Source: Hafnia paralvei ATCC 29927 (lineage in GTDB: Bacteria > Pseudomonadota > Gammaproteobacteria > Enterobacterales > Enterobacteriaceae). From it: 64,000 nucleotides of DNA. Below are positions 52,930 through 60,050 of this stretch, in pieces (position 1 is the first letter of the stretch; each line of letters opens with the position of its first letter). Below the pieces are notes generated by a model. The model was given only the letters and a program-made list of their open reading frames with translations. It was not told the DNA's origin and searched no databases. The stretch spans positions 62,001 through 126,000 of the forward strand of contig NZ_LXET01000039.1 of assembly GCF_001655005.1 (NCBI RefSeq), read 5' to 3'. Made by a program: the position numbers and the translations under genes.

Positions 52930-53397
52930 TTACCTGCATTGTTCAACAATCCACTCCTGGGCCCCTCTCAACTGCTTCTCCATCCTTGTTAATCGTTCGG
53001 TGAGGGTGAAATAATCCCGCTCAGCGGTGTCTGCCAATCTGGCGGTGGCGTCATTATCCACGCTGGTGGTTGCTGCCTTGGGGTTGGACACACATCGCGC
53101 GTGGAGCTGCAACCGACGACGACCAGCGGCAACATCAGCACGAAGATCATCAATTTTTGATTTGGCATCGTTTAGCTCCTTTGTATACTTCGTATCTAAG
53201 GCCGCACTTAGCTGTTGGCGGTGAGCTATTTCATTAATAGTGGATTGGCGTTCATTGGCGAGTTGTTCCGCCGTAGCGAGGTCTTTATCTGCTTGTTGAT
53301 ATTTATCGCGGTAATGGTTAGCTATTCTCCCTACGACAACCAACGCGACCAGTAACACACCTATTGCCATCATTCGCCAACTGAAATTGGTATTCAT
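52930..53397 (-). CDS. Rz: Rz i-spanin
   Basis: A 155-residue inner-membrane spanin: one N-terminal membrane segment (WRMMAIGVLLVALVVVGRI) then a long periplasmic coiled coil (KYQQADKDLATAEQLANERQSTINE through TERLTRMEKQLRGAQEWIVEQC), as in lambda Rz. With Rz1 it fuses inner and outer membranes in the last step of lysis. Overlaps the endolysin gene by 4 bp; the Rz1 gene is nested inside in another frame. Confidence 0.92.
   Translation of the reverse strand: MNTNFSWRMMAIGVLLVALVVVGRIANHYRDKYQQADKDLATAEQLANERQSTINEIAHRQQLSAALDTKYTKELNDAKSKIDDLRADVAAGRRRLQLHARCVSNPKAATTSVDNDATARLADTAERDYFTLTERLTRMEKQLRGAQEWIVEQCR
52989..53150 (-). CDS. Rz1: Rz1 o-spanin lipoprotein, nested in Rz
   Basis: In the +1 frame of Rz, an ATG gives MIFVLMLPLVVVGCSSTRD with a clear lipobox (VVGC at residue 14), then a Pro-rich mature region PTPRQQPPAWIMTPPPDWQ ending at SPSPND. 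53 residues. Nested location, lipobox and proline richness are diagnostic of Rz1, the outer-membrane spanin partner. Confidence 0.92.
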   Translation of the reverse strand: MIFVLMLPLVVVGCSSTRDVCPTPRQQPPAWIMTPPPDWQTPLSGIISPSPND

Positions 53398-53927
53398 TTA
53401 TCAATATCCCAGCAAGTAAGCTCCGATTCTTGATCTCTTCGTACCGGCTGCCCCGCGCAATTATTTGCTTTAACACGGCAATCTTTGCCGCCGTCGAATA
53501 TCCAGCACTTTATCTCGGCACAAGCACCAATACGATCACCGGCATTCAACTTCTTATAGAACGTTGAGGGAAAGCATTTGGCTGGGCCGATGTTGTAAGG
53601 ACAAAATGAAGCGATACCAGCAATAGCTGGCTCGGATAGTGGCACCGTTACATTACGCTTAACCCATGCAATGGCTTTATCACGTTCTATCGCGTCGTAG
53701 CGTTTACATTCGCTGTATGAAAGTTTCATTCCTCGAGTAACTGGCTTTCCTTCAATGCGCGTTAAGCCTCGGCATATCGTCCAGATCCTTTGTCCTCCAT
53801 CTTGGTAAGCAATAGTCCGAACGCCCTCTTTCTCATCCAGAAACTGATCAAGGATTTTATCTGCTGTGGCTCCACCGAGAACTAATGCCAGAACTGCAGC
53901 GCTGAGTTTTGTTTTAGTCCCCATCAA
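53394..53927 (-). CDS. SAR-type lysozyme endolysin (GH24)
   Basis: A 177-residue phage lysozyme of the P21/RrrD type. The N-terminus TKLSAAVLALVLGGATADKI is a weakly hydrophobic signal-anchor-release segment. The catalytic E-D-T triad follows: EKEGVRTIAYQD, then WTICRGLT (Glu near 34, Asp near 43, Thr near 50). FCPYNIGPAKCFPSTFYKKLNAGDRIGAC is the conserved lysozyme core. Several cysteines may control activation. It is exported by Sec and released when the holin depolarises the membrane. ATGA overlap with the holin. Confidence 0.93.
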   Translation of the reverse strand: MMGTKTKLSAAVLALVLGGATADKILDQFLDEKEGVRTIAYQDGGQRIWTICRGLTRIEGKPVTRGMKLSYSECKRYDAIERDKAIAWVKRNVTVPLSEPAIAGIASFCPYNIGPAKCFPSTFYKKLNAGDRIGACAEIKCWIFDGGKDCRVKANNCAGQPVRRDQESELTCWDIDK

Positions 53928-54193
53928 TCCCGCTCCAGCATGTCTAGCTCCTCATCCAACGGCGCAGCAGCCATAACCTGACGGCTTTGAATCCACTCAC
54001 GCAATAAGCGCTCACGACGGCAGCGGAAATAAATCCCCGAAATAAGGCCGGCCAGAGTGCAAAAAATGCCAACAATGATGCCGACAACCATCCACTCGTT
54101 AGGTGAAAAATAGTTAATCAGGCCAAATAGCCATGACGAAAGCCCACCAGCGAGCAAGGTGTTATCGGCAGCACGTGTGTACATTCTTTTCAT
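53924..54193 (-). CDS. Holin (pinholin-like, class II)
   Basis: An 89-residue protein with two membrane segments (about residues 12-29 and 33-56: SWLFGLINYF and MVVGIIVGIFCTLAGLISGIYF), then a charged cytoplasmic tail RCRRERLLREW. Size, two-helix topology and location directly upstream of a SAR endolysin fit the S21-like/holin_2_3 families. Starts at ATG with a weak ribosome site. Confidence 0.88.
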   Translation of the reverse strand: MKRMYTRAADNTLLAGGLSSWLFGLINYFSPNEWMVVGIIVGIFCTLAGLISGIYFRCRRERLLREWIQSRQVMAAAPLDEELDMLERD

Positions 54194-54421
54194 CCTTCAC
54201 CTCCACCAGCGAGGCAGGGTTATTTAGTGAATAGCGCCCAGCCGTAAAACCACTCTCAGCTAGAAAGTGTTTAATGTGTGGATGGTTGTTGGCTGGGCGC
54301 TACATATGAAAAAGGCCGCGCATACGCGCAGCCTGTGAATAATTTCCGCTCAGTGGCGGCAGATTATCGCATCTGATATCGTTAAATCGCCAAATTTACG
54401 TATATCAAACAAGGATTAGAG
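54194..54421. other. Gap between holin and plus-strand moron: two hairpins
   Basis: It holds a perfect 12-bp inverted repeat (54232-54243 and 54291-54302, TAGCGCCCAGCC / GGCTGGGCGCTA, about 47 nt apart) and a minus-strand terminator at 54309-54334, plus the promoter of the plus-strand gene at 54,422. Confidence 0.65.
54309..54334 (-). terminator. Minus-strand terminator upstream of holin
   Basis: On the minus strand AGGCTGCGC-GTAT-GCGCGGCCT is followed by TTTTTC. It lies within the late transcript before the lysis genes, so Q-modified polymerase would have to read through it. Confidence 0.75.
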
Positions 54422-54952
54422 ATGTCCAAGAAAAAATTCACTTTCTATCACGCCGACAGAAGTAATGCTCTGTCACCTCTATCAACACTTATATCGATTA
54501 ATGGACTTTCCTTATTTGGGGAAAACTATATGCAACGAATGCATAATAGTGATCCAAACATCGTGCTGGATCCTGAAGTTCAAAGAGAAATGCTATGTGA
54601 GGATATTCGACAAAAACAGTTCCCTACAAGACCAAGCCGATTTTCATGTCTGTTCGGTGCAAATAGTATTGTTGAAGCAGAATCTTTTGCAAATTTCATA
54701 ACTCCACGCCCGATTAGCCCAGTGAAAATCTATGAAGTTTTTGCCACTGATTTCTTTATTTGCGATATGAAATGGCTAGATTTCGTCACTGATGATTTTG
54801 AGCATAAAATATTCAATGCTAATGGCTACTGGCTTCCTGCTATCACTCAACATGCTCCGATAGAAGGAAGTCGGGTTGCTCCAATGCTTGAAGCCTTACT
54901 TCCCTTACCTGTTGAAATCGGAAAAGTAGTTAGTATTCTCGACTTTTCCTAA
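54422..54952 (+). CDS. DUF2441-like moron protein
   Basis: A 176-residue protein on the strand opposite the late operon. It opens KKKFTFYHADRSNALSPLSTL, the Y-H-x-D-R start I associate with DUF2441 proteins, and has RFSCLFGANSIVEAESFANFI and VKIYEVFATDFFICDMKWLDF, a layout resembling ADP-ribosyltransferase-like folds. AAGGAT lies 5-6 nt before the ATG. Isolated, opposite-strand, AT-rich placement is typical of a moron expressed from the lysogen; a defence or conversion role is inference. Confidence 0.65.
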   Translation: MSKKKFTFYHADRSNALSPLSTLISINGLSLFGENYMQRMHNSDPNIVLDPEVQREMLCEDIRQKQFPTRPSRFSCLFGANSIVEAESFANFITPRPISPVKIYEVFATDFFICDMKWLDFVTDDFEHKIFNANGYWLPAITQHAPIEGSRVAPMLEALLPLPVEIGKVVSILDFS

Positions 54953-55118
54953 CGTCTCCTGTGAACACCATAAGCCGATGTTGCGGTGTGAATAAGTTCC
55001 ATAAAACTTCAGACAACACTGCTTTATATAGTTCTTCATTTTCAGCATGATAATCAAACCTCGTTGAAGGTGATACGTACACCACTTCACCTTCATCAGA
55101 TATAATCTGCACTTTCAT
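54930..55118 (-). CDS. Hypothetical small phage protein
   Basis: A 62-residue protein, MKVQIISDEGEVVYVSPSTR followed by a helical part. GGGGAT lies 8 nt before the ATG, supporting translation. Its 3' end overlaps the plus-strand DUF2441-like gene by 23 bp. It is the first protein gene after the late-leader terminator. No family recognised. Confidence 0.6.
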   Translation of the reverse strand: MKVQIISDEGEVVYVSPSTRFDYHAENEELYKAVLSEVLWNLFTPQHRLMVFTGDVRKSREY

Positions 55119-55182
55119 TTAGAAATCCCCATTAAAGAGTGAGTGTGCTGCCCTGTATCAATCATTCGTTCTCCATAAATGC

Positions 55183-55208
55183 AAAAGCCCCGCATATTAG
55201 CGAGGCTT
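55183..55208 (-). terminator. Late-leader terminator, tR'-like
   Basis: Minus strand: AAGCCTCGC, loop, GCGGGGCTTTTGC. It lies just upstream of the first late protein gene, as expected for the terminator overridden by Q. Confidence 0.75.
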
Positions 55209-55255
55209 CGTATTACTTATGAAAAAGAGCACCCGTAGGTAGCCTCTGAAATGGT

Positions 55256-55577
55256 GTTGCAGTCTGGGAGAGAGAACCCGACAGCACTCCTTGCGTATCC
55301 CAACCTGCAACATTGTAGGAATGTGGCGCTCGGTACTTATCCCGATGGTATCACTTAGGCGCTGGTCAACCTGATACCGGGTGGCACAGTAATCTGCCAG
55401 CCTTACCCTCGCAGTCGCGTATACACCACAATCGGCTGAGCCATCTACAACTTAGCAAGACACACACATGAATCCCGATCTGCTACATGTAGTTGGCTCA
55501 TGCGACTGTAGTGTTGAATGTGGGAACCGGTACTGATATCCGGCTGGGTTATCCTAAATACTGGAAACTTGATAACC
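55256..55577. repeat. Series of four long-range stem pairs in late leader
   Basis: Perfect or near-perfect arms occur in order: GTTGCAG/CTGCAAC (55256-55262, 55305-55311), GGTATCA/TGATACC (55347-55353, 55372-55378), a 13-bp pair with one mismatch TGAGCCATCTACA/TGTAGTTGGCTCA (55437-55449, 55488-55500), and GGTTATC/GATAACC (55547-55553, 55571-55577). They suggest a folded RNA in the late leader. Confidence 0.55.
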
Positions 55578-55668
55578 GGTGAGTTGCTGAACTTTCATTC
55601 ATCCAGTTAACCTGCGCATCAGCCTGCGCCACTCCCACAACTGTCATGAGCACTAAAGCTGCTAACAA
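55549..55668 (-). CDS. Possible 39-residue secreted peptide
   Basis: From a TTG the frame reads a signal-peptide-like LLAALVLMTVVGVAQA, then DAQVNWMNESSATHRLSSFQ and YLG-stop. The Ala-Gln-Ala cleavage site is convincing but the start codon and ribosome site are weak, and the open frame extends upstream to 55722. May be a real small phage protein or a decayed one. Confidence 0.35.
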   Translation of the reverse strand: MLAALVLMTVVGVAQADAQVNWMNESSATHRLSSFQYLG

Positions 55669-55787
55669 ATCTCGGCCTGAGAAACTAAGAATTCTGATAG
55701 CTGCCGGTGACCCGAATAATACTCATGCAGTTGTGCAGCACACCAAACGCTCTGGGCTATCCCTTCTTCGCTGAGTGATGTGCTGGC

Positions 55788-55883
55788 TTATTCGTAGAAC
55801 AAAACCATAAAAAAATAAAATACCATCATTAACAGGCATGCTGCGATGACGATTAATAGATCCAAAACTACAGGTTGTTTCAT
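55788..55883 (-). CDS. Possible 31-residue membrane peptide
   Basis: ATG opens MKQPVVLDLLIVIAACLLMM and a further hydrophobic VFYFFMVLFYE, a single membrane helix. It starts 21 bp after the tRNA-like gene. Ribosome site weak (AAACAG). The overlapping 63-codon frame on the same strand lacks such a pattern. Confidence 0.35.
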   Translation of the reverse strand: MKQPVVLDLLIVIAACLLMMVFYFFMVLFYE

Positions 55884-55903
55884 CTGTTTTTTTATCAATA
55901 GAT

Positions 55904-55981
55904 TGGACCGCCACCGAGGCCTCGAACCTCGCACCTACAACTTATATGGTCATCGGCTCTATCCTGCTGAGCTAGTGGCGG
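55904..55981 (-). tRNA. tRNA-like gene, anticodon probably UAU (Ile)
   Basis: Minus-strand sequence folds as a cloverleaf: acceptor CCGCCAC/GTGGCGG with encoded TCCA end, D-arm GCTC-AGCAGGATA-GAGC, anticodon arm ATGAC-CATATAA-GTTGT, variable AGGTG, T-arm CGAGG-TTCGAGG-CCTCG. All four stems pair (two wobbles in the anticodon stem). If the loop is read normally, the anticodon is TAT, which would decode rare AUA. Oddities: base 33 is A instead of the near-universal T, and two bases lie between D- and anticodon stems. Late-leader tRNAs are known from Stx phages. Confidence 0.7.
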
Positions 55982-56144
55982 CTAGGACGAGCAGCGCTGT
56001 AACGAGCAGATAAATTGGCTTTCACCAATGATAACGACGCACATCCCTACGCTAGCTCGCTACAGCAACGGAATAATAACCATATCCGATAATTCATTAC
56101 AATAACTAAGCGTTACTTTCAGATTAATTCTAACTACATTGCCA

Positions 56145-56225
56145 CTAGCCGTAGTGGCCACGCCCATGCCCTTGGGGTTGCGTCGCTTTATCGCCGCTAA
56201 TAACCGGTTTATGTTTGGCAGGCAC
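56145..56225 (-). CDS. Possible 26-residue basic peptide
   Basis: GTG opens MPAKHKPVISGDKATQPQGH followed by GRGHYG and TAG. Composition (Gly/His/Lys) looks coding, but ribosome site and start are weak. Unrecognised. Confidence 0.25.
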   Translation of the reverse strand: MPAKHKPVISGDKATQPQGHGRGHYG

Positions 56226-56390
56226 AATGCTTTACCGGCACATCTTCTTCCTCGTTAACCCTAACCAGCGTGTGTGCAGTTCGACCTGCTTCTGGCTCCA
56301 TCTAGTGGACTCGGGGCCGCATCATGACTGTGGCATACAGTGAGCGCGATTTTACCACGTTAGAGCTTCATTTTCTCATCCTCCAGAAAC

Positions 56391-56418
56391 GCAAAAACCC
56401 GCACAGTGGCGGGTTCTT
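56391..56418 (-). terminator. Terminator downstream of Q
   Basis: Minus strand AACCCGC-CACTGT-GCGGGTT followed by TTTGCG (T run TTTTTG). It closes the early/Q transcript, or attenuates it, about 100 bp after Q. Confidence 0.85.
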
Positions 56419-56520
56419 AATTTATTCGTTAACGCATAGTCAGTAAATTCCCATCGTTAGGCTTAATCTAGTCCAATCTCGCCAAAAATGCAAATGTGGT
56501 TCTTAACTTGCCGCTACCTT

Positions 56521-57336
56521 CTATTTTGTAACCTTTTTCAGTGCATCTTCAGCGTAGGATTCTTCTATATAACAGCGCTGAACAAGTAACTCATATAGGG
56601 GTTTAAAATTACGACGCCATGTCGCATCAGGGATACCGAGCGCACTATAAATCTCGGAATCCTTCAGCCTAGGAAATCCACGCCCTGAACACTTTATACA
56701 TGTTTTTTCTACCGGAACCCCTTGCCGTTCTGATTCAACCAGATCCCGTACCTTCCCACTACCACCACACCGACATGATATTTTAACCTTGCCCTTTCCA
56801 TTGCATGATGAGCACTTGCATTGTTCAATATCGTAATAGACATGCTTCGCGTACATTTCACGACTTTCTACAGGGGTTATACTGGCAGGGAGATCACCAC
56901 GAACAAAAGAGGCTACAGTGTCGTGCTTTACGGCTAAGCGATTCATAACGAACTTTTTCTTTTCAATAAATCCGGTCCCATTGCATTCCTCGCACTTCTT
57001 GGTCGCCGCCGCGCTTTTCGCATAGTCTTTGAATGCATACTCAGCAATAATCCTCAATATCGACCAGCGTTGCATCGGTGGCAGTTTTTGCAGGGGCTTA
57101 TGGTTAACTGAAAACTCTTTTGCCAAATTATAGAGATATTCCTGAATGGGCTCGGATGGCATGATCCCTACTTTCGCGAGGTAAAGCTCTATCCCCACGC
57201 GCGCTCGAGCACTCGTTAATCCTTGCGCAGCCATAATATCAGTGATGGAAAGCGCATCCCCAGCCGTCGATTTTGCCGTAGCACCAAACATGGTGGATTT
57301 TGGTGAATAGTATTTCGCTATACCTTCCAGCGTCAT
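56521..57336 (-). CDS. Q: Late antitermination protein Q
   Basis: A 271-residue Q protein of the phage 21/82/YdfT type: GIAKYYSPKSTMF, DALSITDIMAAQGLTSARARVGIELYLAK, MQRWSILRIIAEYAFKDYAKSAAA, then CEECNGTGFI, CKCSSCNGKGKVKISCRCGGSGKV and CIKCSGRGF zinc-binding modules, closing ATWRRNFKPLYELLVQRCYIEESYAEDAL. Q loads onto RNA polymerase at the late promoter so that it ignores terminators before lysis and head genes. It overlaps the DUF1364 gene by 4 bp. One extra CxxC module makes it a little longer than the E. coli versions. Confidence 0.92.
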   Translation of the reverse strand: MTLEGIAKYYSPKSTMFGATAKSTAGDALSITDIMAAQGLTSARARVGIELYLAKVGIMPSEPIQEYLYNLAKEFSVNHKPLQKLPPMQRWSILRIIAEYAFKDYAKSAAATKKCEECNGTGFIEKKKFVMNRLAVKHDTVASFVRGDLPASITPVESREMYAKHVYYDIEQCKCSSCNGKGKVKISCRCGGSGKVRDLVESERQGVPVEKTCIKCSGRGFPRLKDSEIYSALGIPDATWRRNFKPLYELLVQRCYIEESYAEDALKKVTK

Positions 57337-57677
57337 TTTAGTATTCCCTCTTTTCTCAGGATGGACTGCGTGCGGAAAACGCCCTCAGCGTGATAGAGGC
57401 GCGCTATTCTATTGTCAAAGATGTGCGTACGGCGATCGATTTCATCGTGACAGCTGCTGCAGGCGAACGCAGCGAGTGAATCAACAGGTTTGTTCCCGGT
57501 ACCGCATTCACCTGCCAATCGGTAATGCGCTAAAACCACCGTCTCCGAATTTCCATTACACACACCGGGTATGCGTACGGTGCACTCACGGCCACGCGCT
57601 GCGTTTTTGATAATGTGGCTTTTACGTGGTTTCTTTGCCGGTTTTAGCGCGACGTTGCGAGCCATGAGGTTAGCCAT
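57333..57677 (-). CDS. DUF1364 nuclease-like protein (Ref family)
   Basis: A 114-residue protein: MARNVALKPAKKPRKSHIIK then RECTVRIPGVCNGNSETVVLAHYRLAG, ACSSCHDEIDRR and a closing helix. C-x(6)-C, H and C-x-x-C-H are the zinc/HNH-like residues of the DUF1364 family, related to P1 Ref, a RecA-activated nuclease. GGAGG lies 6-7 nt before the ATG at 57677; the longer frame to 57704 overlaps the upstream gene further and is less likely. Confidence 0.85.
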   Translation of the reverse strand: MANLMARNVALKPAKKPRKSHIIKNAARGRECTVRIPGVCNGNSETVVLAHYRLAGECGTGNKPVDSLAAFACSSCHDEIDRRTHIFDNRIARLYHAEGVFRTQSILRKEGILK

Positions 57678-58332
57678 TCCCCACCTCCGACAAACGCTTA
57701 TCAAGCAATTCTAACGGCGCGTACGAGGGCACAATGTCACACTCTTTACCGGTGCTCTCATTTGGCTCATAGCCAAGTAACTTGTGCAATAAGGCGCTGG
57801 GTAGGTGAGATTGGAGATTGTGACGAAGGCACCACATGAAAATATCAGCCTCGCTGAGCTGTCGATCATCCGGCTGGCCCATTTGCTCACTGATGGTTTT
57901 GAGCATGAAAGCAATACGATTCTGCCGCGCTATTTCTGCGAACTGGCGCGGGGTTTCTTGGATATTGAGTTTATTCTTACATGAGCGGCATACACAGACG
58001 GAACCGTTATCGCCAACGGGGAATGGTTCGTAGTATTTCGCTTCACATCCCAACCACTGGCATTTTCCTAACCAGAGAACGTGGTGATCTAACGAAGTTG
58101 TTCCACCGCACAGACCAAATGCGCGATCATTATCGTATAAACCTTGGAAGTGGGGATTGAGCGCTTCAATTTGATTAACAGCAGGTACAATGCCAGAACT
58201 TAAGTGTTCTTGAGCCGAGTTAAGCTCAATAATGGCGTAACGCATACCATCACGGAATTTAATCTTTCTACCTGCTTGAAACGTGACAAGCCCAAGTCGT
58301 GGCTGAGTGTTTACTGTGAGGATTGCGATCAT
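57670..58332 (-). CDS. Phage protein with cysteine cluster, function unknown
   Basis: A 220-residue protein. The middle has LWLGKCQWLGCEAKYYEPFPVGDNGSVCVCRSCKNKLNI, four to six cysteines in zinc-finger spacing, and a C-terminal helical part SEADIFMWCLRHNLQSHLPSALLHKLLGYEP. The frame is open to 58413, but AGGGTGA supports the ATG at 58332. Its place directly before DUF1364 and Q is the 'nin region' of lambdoid phages. Family not recognised. Confidence 0.65.
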   Translation of the reverse strand: MIAILTVNTQPRLGLVTFQAGRKIKFRDGMRYAIIELNSAQEHLSSGIVPAVNQIEALNPHFQGLYDNDRAFGLCGGTTSLDHHVLWLGKCQWLGCEAKYYEPFPVGDNGSVCVCRSCKNKLNIQETPRQFAEIARQNRIAFMLKTISEQMGQPDDRQLSEADIFMWCLRHNLQSHLPSALLHKLLGYEPNESTGKECDIVPSYAPLELLDKRLSEVGNG

Positions 58333-58502
58333 GCTATCACCCTGCTGGATGATAGATATGAGAAAGCACCAACCTCTATAGCGGTCAGTGCAGTATTTCG
58401 TTGTTTGCGCCATTCTAATAGTCCAAATAGCGCAGTACTCAGGTTTCCAGTTATTCAGGCTGGAATGGCTATTTTAGTCCATCTCCAGCCAATTTCCTAG
58501 CT

Positions 58503-58826
58503 TCACACGCCAACTTGTTCCATTAACTCAACAAATTCCGATAACTCCAAACCTAAAACCTGCTTGCTAATGGCAATGGCCTCATCATGGGTGTAGACAA
58601 AGATAGCAACCGATGACTCTTTTATTTCAACAGCACCACAGACATCTTCCATATATGATTTAAATTCGTTAAACGTCATATAGTTGTACTCGATAGATTC
58701 ATAAACCCTCGCGGGAATCACATCCGTGTCACCTATGCGCGCACTACTTACTATGAAGGTTAAAACGACCACGTCCAATAGGTCACATAGATCGGTATGG
58801 CTGTTTCGATCGTTTTTATCGATCAA
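58503..58826 (-). CDS. Hypothetical phage protein
   Basis: A 107-residue acidic protein, RVYESIEYNYMTFNEFKSYM near the middle and a C-terminal SVAIFVYTHDEAIAISKQVL. The first codon is TTG with no clear ribosome site; the only ATG gives a 58-residue product. Lies after the terminator of the membrane-protein unit. Unrecognised. Confidence 0.45.
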   Translation of the reverse strand: MIDKNDRNSHTDLCDLLDVVVLTFIVSSARIGDTDVIPARVYESIEYNYMTFNEFKSYMEDVCGAVEIKESSVAIFVYTHDEAIAISKQVLGLELSEFVELMEQVGV

Positions 58827-58888
58827 TCGAGTTATCTGGGCTTGATTGGATGATGTTGATTTATTTTCAATGAGTTAGATCATAAGAC

Positions 58889-58913
58889 ATAAAAAAAACC
58901 GCCGGAGCGGTTC
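58889..58913 (-). terminator. Terminator of the membrane-protein unit
   Basis: Minus strand: AACCGC, TCCG loop, GCGGTT followed by TTTTTTATG. Strong and close to the gene end. Confidence 0.88.
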
Positions 58914-58935
58914 TTTAATTGCAGAGCACTTGTTT

Positions 58936-59700
58936 TTATTTTTTTTCTTTGAATTTGGTATACATATCGGAGTTGAATAAAGATATGGATTCAATTTGAT
59001 CACGAGGAATTACATGCCGATATTGGGATAATGACAGTGGTTCTGATGTAAACGTTATTCCACACTCTTCATAATGATCAGCATAATTAACCTCCTCTCT
59101 AAATGACAACGTATCTTTATCACGATAACCACTAAGTAAGGGGATGATAACCACGGTATCAGTATCATGCTCTTCAAGTCTGGCTTCATGAACCATCCCA
59201 ACATAAACTTTTCGTGACTTTAAACTTATAGATACCAATAGACGGTGATTACTGTCCAACGACTCTAGCAAGACATTTTCGATAGGACTGCACTTTGCTA
59301 CTTCTTCAAAAATCTTTCTACGCGCATCGGGATCCTTTAATTGTTTCTCTGCTTGTTTAGACTCCATCACACTGATGAATATCGTTAAACTCGCAAGCGC
59401 AACAAATGGAAGTCCAATCCCAGCAATGCTTCCATCAATAAGATCCATTGCAAATGAAAACTTATGGAGTGATGAGTTAAAGAAGTGGGGCAAGTTAAAA
59501 ATTTGCATTACAACGAAAGCCGCAATCCAAAACATGACAAGGGAAAGTGCCGCCAATGTCAGATAGATAGACCCTTTAAGCGCTACCTGAAAGTAGGATT
59601 GCCAACCTGTTGATTTTTTGAAAAGAATTTTTGAAGGTATGTGGCTATTAATGAATAAATAGCCACATACTAAAACAAGAACAACTAGCGCTGCGCCCAT
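58936..59700 (-). CDS. Three-helix membrane protein, possible superinfection-exclusion moron
   Basis: A 254-residue protein with membrane segments near residues 2-18, 42-70 and 92-112 and a soluble C-terminal half (from KQAEKQLKDPDARRKIFEEV on) ending SLFNSDMYTKFKEKK. No family recognised. It forms a two-gene unit with the 77-residue gene 2 bp upstream, bounded by its own promoter/operator and terminator, which is typical of morons expressed independently. Membrane location suggests exclusion of other phages; that is inference. Confidence 0.7.
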   Translation of the reverse strand: MGAALVVLVLVCGYLFINSHIPSKILFKKSTGWQSYFQVALKGSIYLTLAALSLVMFWIAAFVVMQIFNLPHFFNSSLHKFSFAMDLIDGSIAGIGLPFVALASLTIFISVMESKQAEKQLKDPDARRKIFEEVAKCSPIENVLLESLDSNHRLLVSISLKSRKVYVGMVHEARLEEHDTDTVVIIPLLSGYRDKDTLSFREEVNYADHYEECGITFTSEPLSLSQYRHVIPRDQIESISLFNSDMYTKFKEKK

Positions 59701-59702
59701 AT

Positions 59703-59936
59703 TTAACCTTGATGTTGCTTCTTAGAGGACAAGGCATTTATGTTATAGCTAAAGGCCTTTTGCACACTTTCGTTTAACGGGTTAATTTTAAGTGTGCCAC
59801 TCCGGTCGAAGAAGTATGGTTCAGCATTACTATCGACCGCTGGGTTGTCCTTCGTATCCCAGCGATCACGAACCCAGATATCCATGATTTTATCTGGAGT
59901 GGCCAGTCTTGATAGGAACCGCTTTACTGATTTCAT
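59703..59936 (-). CDS. Small partner protein of the membrane-protein unit
   Basis: A 77-residue soluble protein, MKSVKRFLSRLATPDKIMDI, WDTKDNPAVDSNAEPYFFDR and a basic end. AGGAG 5-6 nt before the ATG. Ends two bases before the membrane gene, so expression is coupled. Family unknown. Confidence 0.65.
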   Translation of the reverse strand: MKSVKRFLSRLATPDKIMDIWVRDRWDTKDNPAVDSNAEPYFFDRSGTLKINPLNESVQKAFSYNINALSSKKQHQG

Positions 59937-59983
59937 AAGTCACTCCTAGCCAGCTTGTTGTAAGGATTTGCTAACTACTAGTG

Positions 59984-60012
59984 AGTGTACATTCACTATT
60001 TAAGTTTATCAA
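59984..60012 (-). promoter_or_regulatory. Sigma-70 promoter of the membrane-protein unit
   Basis: Minus strand TTGATA (60012-60007), 17-bp spacer, TACACT (59989-59984). Predicted start near 59,977 gives a 40-nt leader. The -35 box lies inside the palindrome below, so that site can control it. Confidence 0.65.
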
Positions 60013-60021
60013 TAAACTTAA
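60000..60021. promoter_or_regulatory. Perfect 22-bp palindromic operator
   Basis: TTAAGTTTAT and ATAAACTTAA arms (10 bp each, perfect) around a 2-bp centre overlap the -35 element. It looks like a repressor operator. Whether the phage CI-type repressor or a host factor binds is unknown. Confidence 0.75.
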
Positions 60022-60050
60022 GGTTTATCCCCCTTGATTCCTTTGCGTTT

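Larger units (their letters stand above)
55119..56520. other. 1.4 kb late leader between Q and lysis genes
   Basis: No gene in the ordinary size range. In transcription order (right to left) it holds a terminator (56,391-56,418), a possible 26-codon ORF, a tRNA-like gene, two candidate small membrane/secreted peptides, four separated stem pairs, and another terminator (55,183-55,208). This is where the Q-dependent late promoter and its antiterminated terminator should be. Confidence 0.7.

Noticed and set aside
55256..55311. Second tRNA in the late leader (GTTGCAG acceptor-like stem with CCA)
   Set aside because: Only 60 nt between ends, no D-arm and a poor T-arm; kept only as a stem pair.
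55723..55914. 63-codon minus-strand ORF near the tRNA
   Set aside because: It starts inside the tRNA-like gene, lacks a ribosome site, and a better membrane-peptide frame overlaps it.
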